Program-made: the position numbers and the translations under genes
Part shown: positions 1-10,318 of the stretch, in pieces
Position numbering within the stretch: the stretch's first letter is position 1
How the letters are laid out: the number at the start of each line of letters is the position of its first letter
The notes under the pieces: generated by a model
Told to the model about the DNA's origin: nothing
Seen by the model: the letters and a program-made list of their open reading frames with translations, nothing else
The model's database searches: none
Assembly: GCA_033439795.1 (NCBI GenBank)
Contig: JAUTDP010000021.1
Span: 167,416-231,415, forward strand
DNA from: Sordaria brevicollis
Taxonomy: Eukaryota; Ascomycota; Sordariomycetes; Sordariales; Sordariaceae
Direction of reading: 5' to 3'
DNA length: 64,000 nucleotides

Positions 1-806
1 TGGCCGAGGCCGAGTTCCAGGGGAGGTTGATCTGGAAAGCGGTGACTTGGCTGGGAGCGGCAAAGGTGTTGAACTTGAAGGAGGCTACGATGCCGAAATT
101 GGATCCGGCACCGCGCAAAGCCCAGAAGAGATCGGGGTTTTCGGTCGGAGAGGCCGTGACGACGGTGCTGTTGGCTAGGACGACGGTGGCGGAGGCGATC
201 CAGTCGACTGCGAGACCGTGCGTGTGAGAGGAGAAGCCGAAGCCGCCGTGGAGGGAGTGGCCTGCTACTCCGACGCTGTTTCCGTCTTATCAGCATCTAT
301 CTCACCAATCTTCAAACGCAGAGAAGAACCTACCCAGGACAAGTCCCATGACTAAACGCCCTCTTCCCCTGCTTATACAACTCGGTCGCCACATGCCCCA
401 ACCTCGCTCCCGCCTGGACCTCAGCGACATTCGTCGTCTTGTCCAGCGTCACCTTGTACATGCGATCCAGCTCCACGACCAAATGTCCGTTCTCGCCGCC
501 CAGACCGAACGAGGCGTAGCTGTGTCCTCCCGACTTGGGCGACACCTTGATCCCGAGCTTGGCGGCGCACGAGACGGCCCCCTGGATGTGCTCGACGGTG
601 GTGGGCACGGCGATGGCCACGGGCGTGTAGGGGAGGCGCTGGTTGAAGGGGTTGACGTCGGCGCGCCAGTCGGCGGAACCTTGGGCGTCGGCGGGGACGC
701 CGGCGGATTTGAGACAGTCGTCGATGGCGGCGCGTTTGTTCAGGGGGGAGGTGAGGGGGTTGGCGAGTGCTGCCGTGGCAGAGAGGAGGATTAGGGCGGA
801 CCACAT
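1..806 (-). CDS. Secreted FAD-linked oxidase, glucooligosaccharide oxidase-like (AA7), partial
   Basis: This is the N-terminal half of a secreted flavoprotein oxidase that would oxidise the reducing end of sugars or oligosaccharides extracellularly. Exon 1 is 334-806 and exon 2 runs from 275 off the window edge; the 58-bp intron (276-333, GTAGGT..ACAG) joins TCPG to VGVAGH in frame. Residues 1-16 look like a signal peptide, with a possible Kex2 site (NKR) near 23-25. The PP-loop FAD domain is visible. His95 in SGGHSY and Cys156 in HGTCPG match the two residues that covalently tether FAD in the bicovalent family (family knowledge). About 250 residues are visible of the usual ~500; the substrate domain lies outside the window. 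It is transcribed toward the left edge. The BBE/AA7 class is secure; the exact substrate is not. Confidence 0.85.
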
Positions 807-2256
807 GGTGGATGAAGGAACTGGGGATCCGGGCAGAATCCTGTTGAGGGGGATGGGGTAACCAGTTCAAGAGCCCGGGAAAGGATGGGAGGTGGTTCCG
901 GAGACATGATATACCTCGCTTGGTGACTGCTTCATCTTGCCAGACAGCTGTCAAAGAGGCATTGACCTATCGGAGCTAGTGCTGCTTTTTTTCCTGTTAC
1001 AGAACTCATATGGTGTCAAATAATAGCAGATACTGACATCAGTCCCTTCCCAGTTTCCATGCCCAAAGGATTATTGAATTGCGGGGGTCATAACGCGGGA
1101 AGACGGCCTCAACTTCCCCCGCGGGGATTAATCACTGAACCGTGTCTCGGCCATATTCGACTTTGTGGGGAGCATGATGATGTGATGCGGAGGGTGACCA
1201 AATCTTCGGGATGGCGGAGGATGGTGTCACCGTACCCAAGTAAATCCCGTCGAGCCGTTGCAGATCAGAGATTCGGAGGGTCACCGAGGGTGAGCAGGAT
1301 GTGGAAGGTAAGGGGGTGATTGGTCCGGTTACAATATATCAGCCTACATATACTTGCTTCGGAATGTTGCCAAGAGTGATGAGCAGATTCAGCAAGTCAT
1401 CCCAAGCTCTGGGCGCCTTGAACTGAATGAGGTTGAAACAAAAGAGTTGGCTTGGACCATGGATGATGAGGAAGCATCGGCACTTGGTTGATGTTACTCT
1501 GCTCCCTGTCGATGACACTCGACGACATCTAGGCGAGGGGAGACTAGAACTATTAGCGACATGTCTGCCCTGCAATGGGTATCCTTCTTCGGTAGAACAA
1601 GCCGTTGAGCCGCTCGATTCTTTTGGATGCCGATCGTGAACAAAGATATTTGCTGTCAGATTTTTCTTCACAAGAAGAAAGGTCCAGACGCTTGACACAT
1701 AGCTCCACGGCATTGTGAACTAGATGTTGTCAGCTTGAACGCAGATTGCCCAGGGGGGAATTGGTAATTATAGGCTAAAGTGTAGCCGTTACCCGTCCTC
1801 CCGCCATTCAGGCCCGACAGTAACACGCCACACAGAGTGCTCATATAAAGTGGCCTCTCTCTGCCCCAGATTGCAAGCAATATCGGTGTTGGTTGTCGGA
1901 GGGTCATCATGGTGTGCTTTCAACTGTCGCCTTTCTGCAGAGTGATCATGTGTCTCTTTGTATCGACGATATCAGGCCAGAACTATGCCTCAAGGACCCT
2001 CCTGCCGTCTTCGAAAAAGAATGGACTGAGGTGGACTTTTGAAGGCAACAATTGTTGGCTTTTGCCTGTTGTCGACAGCCGGGCTAAGAAATATTGAACA
2101 ATGTACTGGCAAGTCTGATCGGGATCGATCCTGTGTTTATCACGCACGTCAGCACCAAGAGTAGGAGACGGGACGAAGGAACAAATCTCGATTCGAAGCT
2201 CCTAAAGGTAAGCTTTCGGCACGGCCTACACAGCAGGCTCAGGCTCAGGCTCAGGC
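807..2256. other. Intergenic region, no supported gene
   Basis: This 1.45 kb lies between two minus-strand genes, so it holds the oxidase promoter and the 3' end of the NDUFAF6-like gene. Its base composition is unique-sequence-like, without RIP bias. Short open frames exist on both strands, but none has recognisable domains or consistent splice signals. I see no gene here. Confidence 0.5.
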
Positions 2257-2260
2257 TCAT
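2233..2260. repeat. GGCTCA hexanucleotide microsatellite
   Basis: About four copies of AGGCTC/GGCTCA sit directly at the stop codon of the NDUFAF6-like gene. Copy-number change here would affect the 3' UTR and could shift the stop codon region. Confidence 0.7.
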
Positions 2261-3516
2261 ATTTGGTGTGTCTTGACGGCACGCCACAATCTCCACGGGA
2301 GCTTCCAGCTGGCCTTGACTTTGAAGGGGTCAAAGTCGGCCTTTTCCAGCCGATCCAAGTAATCACCAGCTGGAACGGCTTCCAGCAGCACGCCGAACCC
2401 CCTCTTGATATCCGTTTGGGTTGTGTCAGTGCCGCCGCTGGAGTAGATGTGCTCCTGTTCCCCTTGGTGCTCATAGTCGTGGCCCACTTCTTCTCCAGCC
2501 TTTAAATTCTTCAACATCTCCCTTGCCGTGATCAAGTGGTCATTGGCTCTGGTAGCCACCTTGAAGACGGCATCCTGTAGTCCCTCGGCGTTGGGTCCGC
2601 GACGAAAGACGTCTTCCTCTCTCAGCCCGACCTCGGCCATGACATCAAGGGGTAGCAACAGCGCAGGAGGCCGAGTGTTACCCACGGTGCCGGCTGGACC
2701 CTGGATGGGCTGTGATGGTGCAGCGAGAACGGGAATACCGCGTAAGGTAGCTACGATACCACAGGCCTTGCCAATGTGACTGGCCAGGTGGTCCATGTGT
2801 ACGGATCGCAAGGGCATGGAGGCCAGGGTCATGTACATGAGTGTCGCGTAGGTGTTTTCGGCGTAGTCCTCCAGCGAAGTGAGGCTGACGAAGGGCCTGT
2901 TTTCCATGTGCTGCTCGCGAGTGTTGATCAGACGTAAGAGCCAGAACTTGAGAGAGCTGGCGCTGGTAGGGCCGGCGCGGGCTTTGAGGTCTTGGATGGC
3001 TTGGTGGAGGAGAATGGAGATGGGCTCGCGCGGTGGGTTGCCAGCAAAGACATTGTTGACGGTTTCACGCCAAAACGACATGCGCATGCGAGCAATGGTC
3101 GAGTTGGAGACGGTCTCGGGCAGACGAGCGAGCTCGAGGTTCAGGGTACGGAGGGCACTGTATGCGTTTTGGGAGGAAGGAGGGACGAATTGGCGGAGGA
3201 GGAAGGCCTCGTAGTCGCCATGTCTGTACGGTAGCAAGAGAGGAAGGGTTAGCGGATGACGACAAGTGAAGGGGGGAAAGGGAGAGACAGACTTGAGCTG
3301 GTTCTCACAGTATTGGCGGGCCTTTTCAACGTCGACATGTGTGATGGTTGCGACACCTCGTTTGAGGAGGGAAGGCTGTTGTCGCAAGGAGAAATGCTGA
3401 AGATGAGGCTGGAGACAAAGACAAGAAGTTGAAGTGGAAGTGGAAGGACTCAGAGTGGAGGATGGCCGTAGAGGTACTCGCCTCCACAGGACATGGAGGT
3501 GGCCAGAGGATGACAT
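2257..3516 (-). CDS. Squalene/phytoene synthase-fold mitochondrial protein, NDUFAF6-like complex I assembly factor
   Basis: This is probably a mitochondrial matrix protein required for assembly of respiratory complex I. Exon 1 is 3293-3516 and exon 2 is 2257-3223. The 69-bp intron 3224-3292 (GTCTGT..TACAG) must be removed to join ENQLK to HGDYEAF, giving 396 residues. The first ~55 residues are Arg/Ser rich with few acids, as in a mitochondrial presequence. The body is the all-helical squalene/phytoene synthase fold, with RTLNLELA, RMSFWRETV and DYAENTYATLMY. The DxxxD metal motifs of true prenyl synthases are not evident, which favours the NDUFAF6 branch over a squalene synthase. It is divergently transcribed from RAD5 across a 596-bp promoter region. 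An alternative is an uncharacterised prenyltransferase-like protein. Confidence 0.85.
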   Translation of the reverse strand: MSSSGHLHVLWRRVPLRPSSTLSPSTSTSTSCLCLQPHLQHFSLRQQPSLLKRGVATITHVDVEKARQYCENQLKSVSPFPPFTCRHPLTLPLLLPYRHGDYEAFLLRQFVPPSSQNAYSALRTLNLELARLPETVSNSTIARMRMSFWRETVNNVFAGNPPREPISILLHQAIQDLKARAGPTSASSLKFWLLRLINTREQHMENRPFVSLTSLEDYAENTYATLMYMTLASMPLRSVHMDHLASHIGKACGIVATLRGIPVLAAPSQPIQGPAGTVGNTRPPALLLPLDVMAEVGLREEDVFRRGPNAEGLQDAVFKVATRANDHLITAREMLKNLKAGEEVGHDYEHQGEQEHIYSSGGTDTTQTDIKRGFGVLLEAVPAGDYLDRLEKADFDPFKVKASWKLPWRLWRAVKTHQI

Positions 3517-4112
3517 TGCAGAAAGGAAGCGGTGCTGTTTTACCCGCTGTCACGACCACTGCAATGTCACATCTCTGAAACAAGACCAACTTTGGCAGAG
3601 ATGAGAAGAGGAAGACAAGAAACCAGCGAGGACATTGAAATGTTCTTTTCTCGGCTTTGATTCGACAATTGGGACAATGTCACGCCGTGCCCCTCAGAAC
3701 ACTCAGAGCATCACAGGCGCTATCTTTTAGCGGGTGTTAGTGGAAGCTCTAGAGCCCTTTGTGGTTAGCGATGACGGCATTAAAGGCATAGGTGGCCCAA
3801 GCTCCTTTCTTTCATCCCCTTTCATCCCGCTCTGAAGGAGGCGCGAAATCAGCTGACAGCGGGAAAGCGGGATCAAATGGGGCACGCCCAAGTTCACGGT
3901 TGCCACAGCGCTGTCGCGTCTCCCGGCGCAACCCAACACTCGCTAAATGCATTCGGTTACCTCTACACCTTCTGATCGAATCATTGCTTCGTCACTTTCG
4001 ACTCTATCATCCACTGCATCAACGGTCCCTGATCAACAGTCTAGGGCCAGTTCTCAGGTTGTCTCCATGGGTTGAACGACACCTTTCACGACTGCAAACA
4101 CAAAGCGACACG
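3517..4112. promoter_or_regulatory. Shared divergent promoter region, NDUFAF6-like / RAD5
   Basis: The 596 bp lies between the two divergent start codons. Open frame continues upstream of the RAD5 start to 3792, but that extension has no family similarity and I treat it as 5' leader. No clear TATA box was recognised. Confidence 0.5.
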
Positions 4113-7100
4113 ATGGACTTTTCCGACGAGCCCCCCTCCAAGAAGCGCCGCTTTCTAGCCGACCACGCTGACTCGGACGATGTCGTTGCCGGTCCCAGTT
4201 CGTCGCCTCAGTTCAGCGCTCCTCCAAGCTCTCCTCCCAGGAAGAAGGTCCTCCAAGATCCAAGCGAAGATCAACAGTCACAAGTGGAAACCCCGAAAAA
4301 GGCCGCCGACGACAAAGAACCAAAGAGATTTTTCACGGACGACGGCGCATTAACCCCCGAGGCCGCGAGGCTATGCGCCCCCTTTCTCGAAAAGATGACT
4401 CCACGAGATCCGAGATATGGATGGGCCCTGAAGAACATCGACCCTCCAGTCGCGCCGACACCGCAAGAGGCGACACCCCCAGTGGTCGAGTCGCCCCAGC
4501 TGGCCTTTGACAAAGACACCTTCGAAGCCTTTGTTGGCGAAAAGGTTGGGATTGATATCCTCCAAGTCATAAGCAAGAACTGCGGCAACAACATTGAAAG
4601 AGCCGTCAACATGTATCTCGATGGAACGTGGAAGAAGCTACATCGAGCGCCACCAGTCAGAGTCAACTCGCATTCGCCTCTCATTGTTGGGGGCCAGTCT
4701 CCGAGGAAAGCATCGACACTACAGCCACAAGCACGATTGCGGTCGGTACAGTCACAGCCACAATCAAAACCACCACCACCAGCAGAAGTCAAGGTTCTTC
4801 CATCCATGCCAGAGGCTCGATATGTTGGCGCATTCGGTGTCGAGGGATGGGCTACACGGAGCGGGATTGGACTATTGAGACACGGCGATGTCGTCAAGAT
4901 TGAGCGCCAAAAGATTATACCGCCAACTGTCGCAAGAAAAGGGCAAGTCAAGCCTGGAACGCCGCAGTCTATACCCCGTGTCAGCGCCGCAGCCGCCAAA
5001 CGTGTCGATGTCATTGTCCGCTTCACAGACACCAATGGCAGGGAATTGGGCCGTCTAGCCAAAGACACAGCCAACTGGGTTTCTACACTAATAGACCAAA
5101 ACATTTGCAGATTCGAAGGCATCTGCGTCTACGCACCCGAACGATTACGAACGAACGAAACCGTGTTTCTACAGCTCAAGGTCTACATGCTCCGATCGGC
5201 ATTCTTCGGAAGAACCCTCCAACTAGCCGACAACAGGGCCGCCGGGTTCCACGAGAAGGACGAGACGGCAGAAGAAAAGGACCTCCGGTTGAGACAGGTT
5301 GCCCTTGTCAGACTGTTCCAAGAAATCAACATTGTTCCCTCTCGTGGAAATGCCGCTGCCGCCAAAGATGCCAGAAAAGACCTGCTCGAAGCAGCAGATT
5401 CGGCAGAGAAAAAGGCAATGGACAAGGCCAAAGCCGGGGACAACAACAGCGGCTCAGCCTCCCCTTCAGAAGAGGCCGAAGAGGGCCAGGAGCTCGAACA
5501 AGACCAACTCGATGCGCTGTACAAAAAGGCCCAGTCCTTCGACTTCAACACCCCCGAGGCTGAACCAGCAGACACCTTTGCCATGACCTTGCGTCCGTAC
5601 CAGAAACAATCGCTACACTGGATGCTGGCCAAGGAGAAGAACCAGCGAACAGAAGACCGCGAAACTTCCATGCATCCATTGTGGGAGGAGTATATTTGGC
5701 CACTCAAGGACCATGATGATAAGGACCTGCCTGTGGTTCCTGACCAACCATGCTTCTACGTCAACCCATATTCTGGCGACCTCTCTCTTGACTTCCCTAA
5801 ACAAGAGCAGCACTGTCTTGGTGGAATCCTGGCTGATGAGATGGGACTTGGCAAAACCATCCAAATGCTTTCCTTGATACACTCGCACAGATCCGAAGTG
5901 GCCATCAGAGCGCGCGAGGGCGGCCTCACCTCGGTCAATGGTCTCCCCCGTCTACCGGCTGTCTCTGGGCAAAAGGCTACAGTTGACGCACCATGCACAA
6001 CACTAGTAGTTGCCCCCATGTCCTTGCTGGCGCAATGGCAAAGTGAAGCTGAGAATGCTTCCAAGGAGGGCACCCTCAAGACCATGATGTATTACGGAAC
6101 TGAGAAGAATGTTGATCTGGTGACCATGTGCTGTGAAGCCAACGCGGTCAATGCTCCAGACGTGATCATCACCAGCTATGGAGTCGTTCTCTCCGAGTTT
6201 ACCCAACTTACCACCAAGAACGGAGACAGACTTAACAGCCGCGGCCTCTTCTCCCTCAACTTCTTCCGCGTCATCTTGGACGAGGCACACAATATCAAGA
6301 ACCGCCAAGCCAAGACGTCACGAGCATGCTACGAGATCGCCGCCGAACACCGCTGGGTGCTTACCGGAACCCCTATTGTCAACCGCCTCGAGGACCTCTT
6401 TAGTCTTGTCCGCTTCCTGCGAGTTGAGCCATGGAACAACTTTTCCTTCTGGCGAACCTTCATTACTGTCCCCTTCGAGTCCAAGAATTTTGTCCGTGCC
6501 CTGGATGTTGTGCAAACCGTCCTCGAACCGCTCGTTATGCGCCGTACCAAAGACATGAAGACTCCCGACGGGCAATTCCTCGTCCCACTTCCACCCAAGC
6601 ACATCGAGATTGTTGACATCGAACTCTCGGAACCCGAAAGGGCTGTCTACGACTACATCTTTAAGCACGCCAAGAGGGCGTTTGACAATAATATGGAGGC
6701 AGGCACGGTGATGAAGGCGTACACATCCATCTTTGCCCAGATCCTACGGCTCCGTCAATCGTGCTGTCACCCCGTGCTTGTCCGCAACCAAGATATCGTG
6801 GCTGACGAAGAGGAAGCCAACATGGCCGCTGACGTTGCAGCTGGGTTAGCAGACGATATGGACCTGCAGTCGCTTATCGAGCGCTTCACCGCCACTACCG
6901 ACGATGCTTCCACAACCAACAACAACTTTGGCGCCCACGTCCTCAAGCAGATCCGCGACGAAGCCGTCAACGAATGCCCCATCTGCGCCGAAGAACCCAT
7001 GATCGACCAAACCGTCACCGGGTGCTGGCACTCGGCCTGCAAGAAGTGCTTGCTCGACTACATCAAACACCAAACCGACCGTAACGAAGTCCCCCGCTGC

Positions 7101-7784
7101 TTCCAATGTCGCGAACACATCAACATCCGCGACATCTTTGAAGTCATCCGCCACGACGACGACGAGCCCATGACACCTTCCACTTCCACCCCGGGAGGAG
7201 CAAGTCCCGTGGAACCACGCATCTCCCTCCAGCGCATCGGCACCACCGACTCCTCCGCCAAAATCGTCGCCTTAATCTCCCACCTCCGCGCCCTGCGCCA
7301 AGACCACCCCAAGATGAAATCCCTCGTCATCTCCCAATTCACCTCCTTCCTCACCCTCATCTCCTCCGCCCTCACCCGGCACCGCATCCCCTTTCTTCGC
7401 TTAGACGGCTCCATGTCCCAAAAAGCCCGCGCCGCCGTCCTGTCCGAGTTTCAGTCCACCAACACCTTCTGCGTCCTTTTACTCAGTCTAAAAGCCGGCG
7501 GCGTCGGCCTAAACCTTACAGCCGCAAAGAGGGTGTACATGATGGACCCCTGGTGGTCCTTTGCCGTGGAGGCGCAGGCGATTGATCGCGTGCATAGAAT
7601 GGGGCAGGAGGAGGAGGTGAGGGTTTATAGGTTTATTGTCAAGGGGTCGGTGGAGGGACGGATGTTGAGGGTGCAGGAGCGGAAAAAGTTTATTGCTACT
7701 AGCTTGGGGATGATGAGTGAGGAGGAGAAGAGGGTGCAGAGGGTGGAGGATATTAGGGTGTTGTTGGGTGGGGAGGGAGGTTAG
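4113..7784 (+). CDS. RAD5: RAD5-type SNF2 helicase / RING ubiquitin ligase, post-replication repair
   Basis: This nuclear protein (1223 residues, no intron) drives error-free post-replication repair: fork remodelling plus Lys63 polyubiquitylation of PCNA with Ubc13-Mms2. Start chosen at 4113 (MDFSDEPPSKKRR), which has an early basic patch usable as an NLS; an in-frame ATG at 3792 lacks homology. Domains in order: HIRAN (about 235-385), SNF2 ATPase with DEMGLGKT (~574) and DEAH in VILDEAHN (~723), an embedded RING finger at ~953-1000 beginning CPIC, then helicase-C ending in QAIDRVHRMGQ (~1154). HIRAN plus a RING inserted between the two RecA lobes is the RAD5/HLTF arrangement and separates it from RAD16. 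From memory the N. crassa orthologue is called mus-41; I cannot confirm that here. Confidence 0.95.
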   Translation: MDFSDEPPSKKRRFLADHADSDDVVAGPSSSPQFSAPPSSPPRKKVLQDPSEDQQSQVETPKKAADDKEPKRFFTDDGALTPEAARLCAPFLEKMTPRDPRYGWALKNIDPPVAPTPQEATPPVVESPQLAFDKDTFEAFVGEKVGIDILQVISKNCGNNIERAVNMYLDGTWKKLHRAPPVRVNSHSPLIVGGQSPRKASTLQPQARLRSVQSQPQSKPPPPAEVKVLPSMPEARYVGAFGVEGWATRSGIGLLRHGDVVKIERQKIIPPTVARKGQVKPGTPQSIPRVSAAAAKRVDVIVRFTDTNGRELGRLAKDTANWVSTLIDQNICRFEGICVYAPERLRTNETVFLQLKVYMLRSAFFGRTLQLADNRAAGFHEKDETAEEKDLRLRQVALVRLFQEINIVPSRGNAAAAKDARKDLLEAADSAEKKAMDKAKAGDNNSGSASPSEEAEEGQELEQDQLDALYKKAQSFDFNTPEAEPADTFAMTLRPYQKQSLHWMLAKEKNQRTEDRETSMHPLWEEYIWPLKDHDDKDLPVVPDQPCFYVNPYSGDLSLDFPKQEQHCLGGILADEMGLGKTIQMLSLIHSHRSEVAIRAREGGLTSVNGLPRLPAVSGQKATVDAPCTTLVVAPMSLLAQWQSEAENASKEGTLKTMMYYGTEKNVDLVTMCCEANAVNAPDVIITSYGVVLSEFTQLTTKNGDRLNSRGLFSLNFFRVILDEAHNIKNRQAKTSRACYEIAAEHRWVLTGTPIVNRLEDLFSLVRFLRVEPWNNFSFWRTFITVPFESKNFVRALDVVQTVLEPLVMRRTKDMKTPDGQFLVPLPPKHIEIVDIELSEPERAVYDYIFKHAKRAFDNNMEAGTVMKAYTSIFAQILRLRQSCCHPVLVRNQDIVADEEEANMAADVAAGLADDMDLQSLIERFTATTDDASTTNNNFGAHVLKQIRDEAVNECPICAEEPMIDQTVTGCWHSACKKCLLDYIKHQTDRNEVPRCFQCREHINIRDIFEVIRHDDDEPMTPSTSTPGGASPVEPRISLQRIGTTDSSAKIVALISHLRALRQDHPKMKSLVISQFTSFLTLISSALTRHRIPFLRLDGSMSQKARAAVLSEFQSTNTFCVLLLSLKAGGVGLNLTAAKRVYMMDPWWSFAVEAQAIDRVHRMGQEEEVRVYRFIVKGSVEGRMLRVQERKKFIATSLGMMSEEEKRVQRVEDIRVLLGGEGG

Positions 7785-7832
7785 GGGATGGGGGGAGGGA
7801 TTGGGGGGAGGGGGGAGGGGGGGGTTTGTGGT
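7785..7832 (+). other. G-run cluster directly after the RAD5 stop
   Basis: Right after the TAG come at least five separate runs of 4-8 G (GGGG, GGGGGG, GGGGGG, GGGGGG, GGGGGGGG). Four or more such runs within ~45 bases fit the G-quadruplex rule and would also be present in the transcript 3' UTR. Confidence 0.6.
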
Positions 7833-8249
7833 GGGTGTGGAACAGGACAGCATCTCGGTAACTTTGGGCGTGTAACTTTGGGTATTTTGGAGCATATTGG
7901 TTTTGAGTCGTCGTCGTTTATTCGTTTAGATTTGAGTCTGGCGATGGTGTAGAGGTAGCTGGGTGCTATCAGGTTCAGGCAGTCTCATAGAGAAGAGGAA
8001 CATCTTCAATGTCAACACGAGACATGTCAGTCTACGTCTTTAGCACCCCAACCATATGCTTTTATCGATGCGTCTCCATGCCAGATTTGTCATCGGTGGT
8101 CGGTGTTAGTTCGGTCGAGGCAGGAGCGACGCTTTCTCGGCATCGCACGTCATCGATCACGACTGAACTCAACGTCCCCCTCTATTCAACACAACCACGC
8201 CAGACACTCATTCCTCCCCTCCCCGACAACAACAAGCCAACTAAACAAC

Positions 8250-9336
8250 ATGTCGAAACTCAGCATTAACGACAAGATCAAGCTCAACAGCGGGTATGAA
8301 ATCCCTCAGTTGGGGTTTGGGGTATGTAATCTCCGAGTGTCGTGCGCTCCTCCAGTCGGTGCATCTGGCCACGGGCATGCAACTAACTTGACGCCGTCCG
8401 TCCTTCGCAGGTTTACCAAACGTAAGAACCCCATCCCATCGTCCATGGCCTTTCCTTTGAAGGCCCGAGAAATTCTAACCCCACTTCTGTGTCAGTCCCG
8501 CAGACCAAGTATCCCAAATCGTCACCAAAGCCTTCACCATCGGCTACCGCCACATCGACTCAGCATCCGCCTACCGCAACGAAGCCGGCTGCGGCGCCGC
8601 CATTCTCTCCGCATCCTCTTCCTCTTCTTCCAACCTAAAAATCCCCCGCTCCCAAATCTTCTTCACCACCAAAATCGGGCCCAAACACATCTCTTACAAC
8701 GCCGCGAAACGCATCATCAATGAGTCTCTCGCCAAGACAAAACTGGAGTACATCGACCTAATGCTCTTGCACGCCCCCTACGGCGGATCGGCTAATAGAA
8801 AGGGCGCCTGGCTGGCGCTGGTGGAAGCCGTTGAGGAAGGGAAAATCAGGAGTATAGGGGTGTCGAATTATGGGGTTCATCATCTTGATGAGCTGGAGCA
8901 GCATATTAAGGAGTTGGAGGCGGAGAGGGGAGGAGGGAAGGGAAGGGGCGGGGTGTTGAGTGTGGGCCAGTGGGAGATTCATCCGTGGTGTTTGAGGGAG
9001 GATATTGTGCAGTGGTGTAGGGAGAGGGGGGTGGTGGTTGAGGCGTATGCGCCCATAGTGAGGGGGGAGAGGTTTGGTCGGGAGCCGAAGTTGAGGGAAT
9101 TGGCGGACAAGTATGGGAAGACGGAGGCGCAGGTTTTGGTTAGGTGGAGTTTGCAAAAGGGGTTTGTGCCCCTGCCGAAGAGTGTGAGGGGGGAGAGGAT
9201 TAGGGAGAATGCGGATGTTTATGATTTTGAGCTGGAGGAGGAGGAGGTGAAGGGGTTGGAGACGGGAGAGTATAGTCCTGTTTGTTGGGATCCGACGACG
9301 AGTGGGTTGGATAATTATAGTGGGCAGGAGGTTTAA
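8250..9336 (+). CDS. Aldo/keto reductase
   Basis: This is a cytosolic NAD(P)H-dependent carbonyl reductase of the AKR superfamily. Three exons: 8250-8321, 8411-8421 and 8496-9336, giving 307 residues. Introns 8322-8410 (GTATGT..GCAG) and 8422-8495 (GTAAGA..TCAG) flank an 11-bp microexon, which is needed to build GFGVYQT. The catalytic tetrad is visible: Asp49 and Tyr54 in IDSASAYRNE, Lys87 in FFTTK, His120 in LLHAP. The later conserved SIGVSNYG and QWEIHPW segments are also present. Residues 66-74 are a serine tract, and ~163-172 is a Glu/Arg/Gly-rich insertion. The last 137 bp overlap, antisense, the predicted tail of the DUF6594 gene. The subgroup resembles diketogluconate-reductase-like AKRs; the natural substrate is unknown. 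Confidence 0.88.
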
Positions 9337-10318
9337 TCGATGTAGAGGTAGTGGTCGAACTGGACTGCCCAAGTTTACCACTGACAAAGACCACGAGAAC
9401 CGCTGCGTACCTACAGGTATGGACCAAAAAAAGCATTGATCAATATCAGGAAAATATGGAAAGGGGGATGAGAAATACACACGCAGCCGTCGACGCAAAG
9501 ATCTCAGCCCTTTTCGCATTACTCAAAAGCTCAACACTTCCTCCAAACAGGACCGTAAAGAGGGCTATAAGCCCCAGCTTGAGCTTGTCCGATTCCACGG
9601 TGTACAGGACGGTGATGGGGCAGACCAAGAGCAACACAGCAAGAAACGTGCTCAGCCATGTGATGTACCGGGCAAGCCTTTTTTCAGTGGTGTGAAATAC
9701 ATTTTCGTCGTAGAGGTCTTGTCCTGATCGTGTAGAGGTACCCTGGAAGAGGGGTGCCAAGTAGGAAATGGAATGCGCCAGCAATCTGGACATCCGGTCT
9801 ATCGGTTCTCCGGTGCCGTGCAACACCACCAAATCATCCGTATCATCATAAACAGAAGCGCTGCTTCCGCCCAGCGTTGGGAACGTGGTCCTTGTCCATT
9901 TATCATGTACCCCATGGAAGAAGTTGTACCTGAATGCTTTCAACGTTCTCGCATCTGGTGGAGGGATTTTAGCCAGGGAACTTTCAAAGAATAGCGCTTC
10001 CCTGTACTCTTTTAGTGTTTCCCTAATCTTCTTGACGAGGTCCATCCGTGACGGATCTGTGGTGGCGGCCCGTTCCTTGAACTCCTCCCAGTTTCGAAGT
10101 GATTGCATGGTTTCCCCGGTGCGTCGATCTTCAAAATCGAACTGGTCTAACTGGAACTCTAGGTCTGCTAACTCGCTTTGGAGTAATAGGAGGTTCCTTG
10201 CGGCGAGTCTGTCGAATCTCTTGTAGATGGCTGCCGTTCCGTCTTTGTGACTGGCGATGAAAGCTGCTAGAGATGGGTAGCCGTCGACGTATCCGTAGAG
10301 TGGTTGAGTGTTGGTCAT
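9200..10318 (-). CDS. DUF6594 membrane protein
   Basis: This is a fungal-specific protein of unknown function. Exon 1 is 9483-10318 and exon 2 is 9200-9410, joined across a 72-bp intron (9411-9482, GTGTGT..TGTAG), giving 348 residues. Without that splice the frame ends early at 9446 in a non-family tail; with it the typical AYAAVLVVFVSG continuation appears. The N-terminus GYPSLAAFIASHKD and the coiled-coil-like RFDRLAARNLLLLQSEL are hallmarks of the family. Three C-terminal hydrophobic helices (~216-285) suggest a membrane anchor. The end is Ser/Thr/Pro-rich and overlaps the AKR gene's last 137 coding bases tail to tail. If a further unrecognised splice exists, the overlap would shrink. Confidence 0.78.

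Noticed and set aside
3792..4112. N-terminal extension of RAD5 from an upstream in-frame ATG
   Set aside because: The 107 extra residues have no RAD5 similarity and read like leader sequence; MDFSDEPP at 4113 gives the usual family start.
7509..7895. Pro/His-rich minus-strand frame at the RAD5 end
   Set aside because: Caused by the G-run cluster read on the opposite strand.
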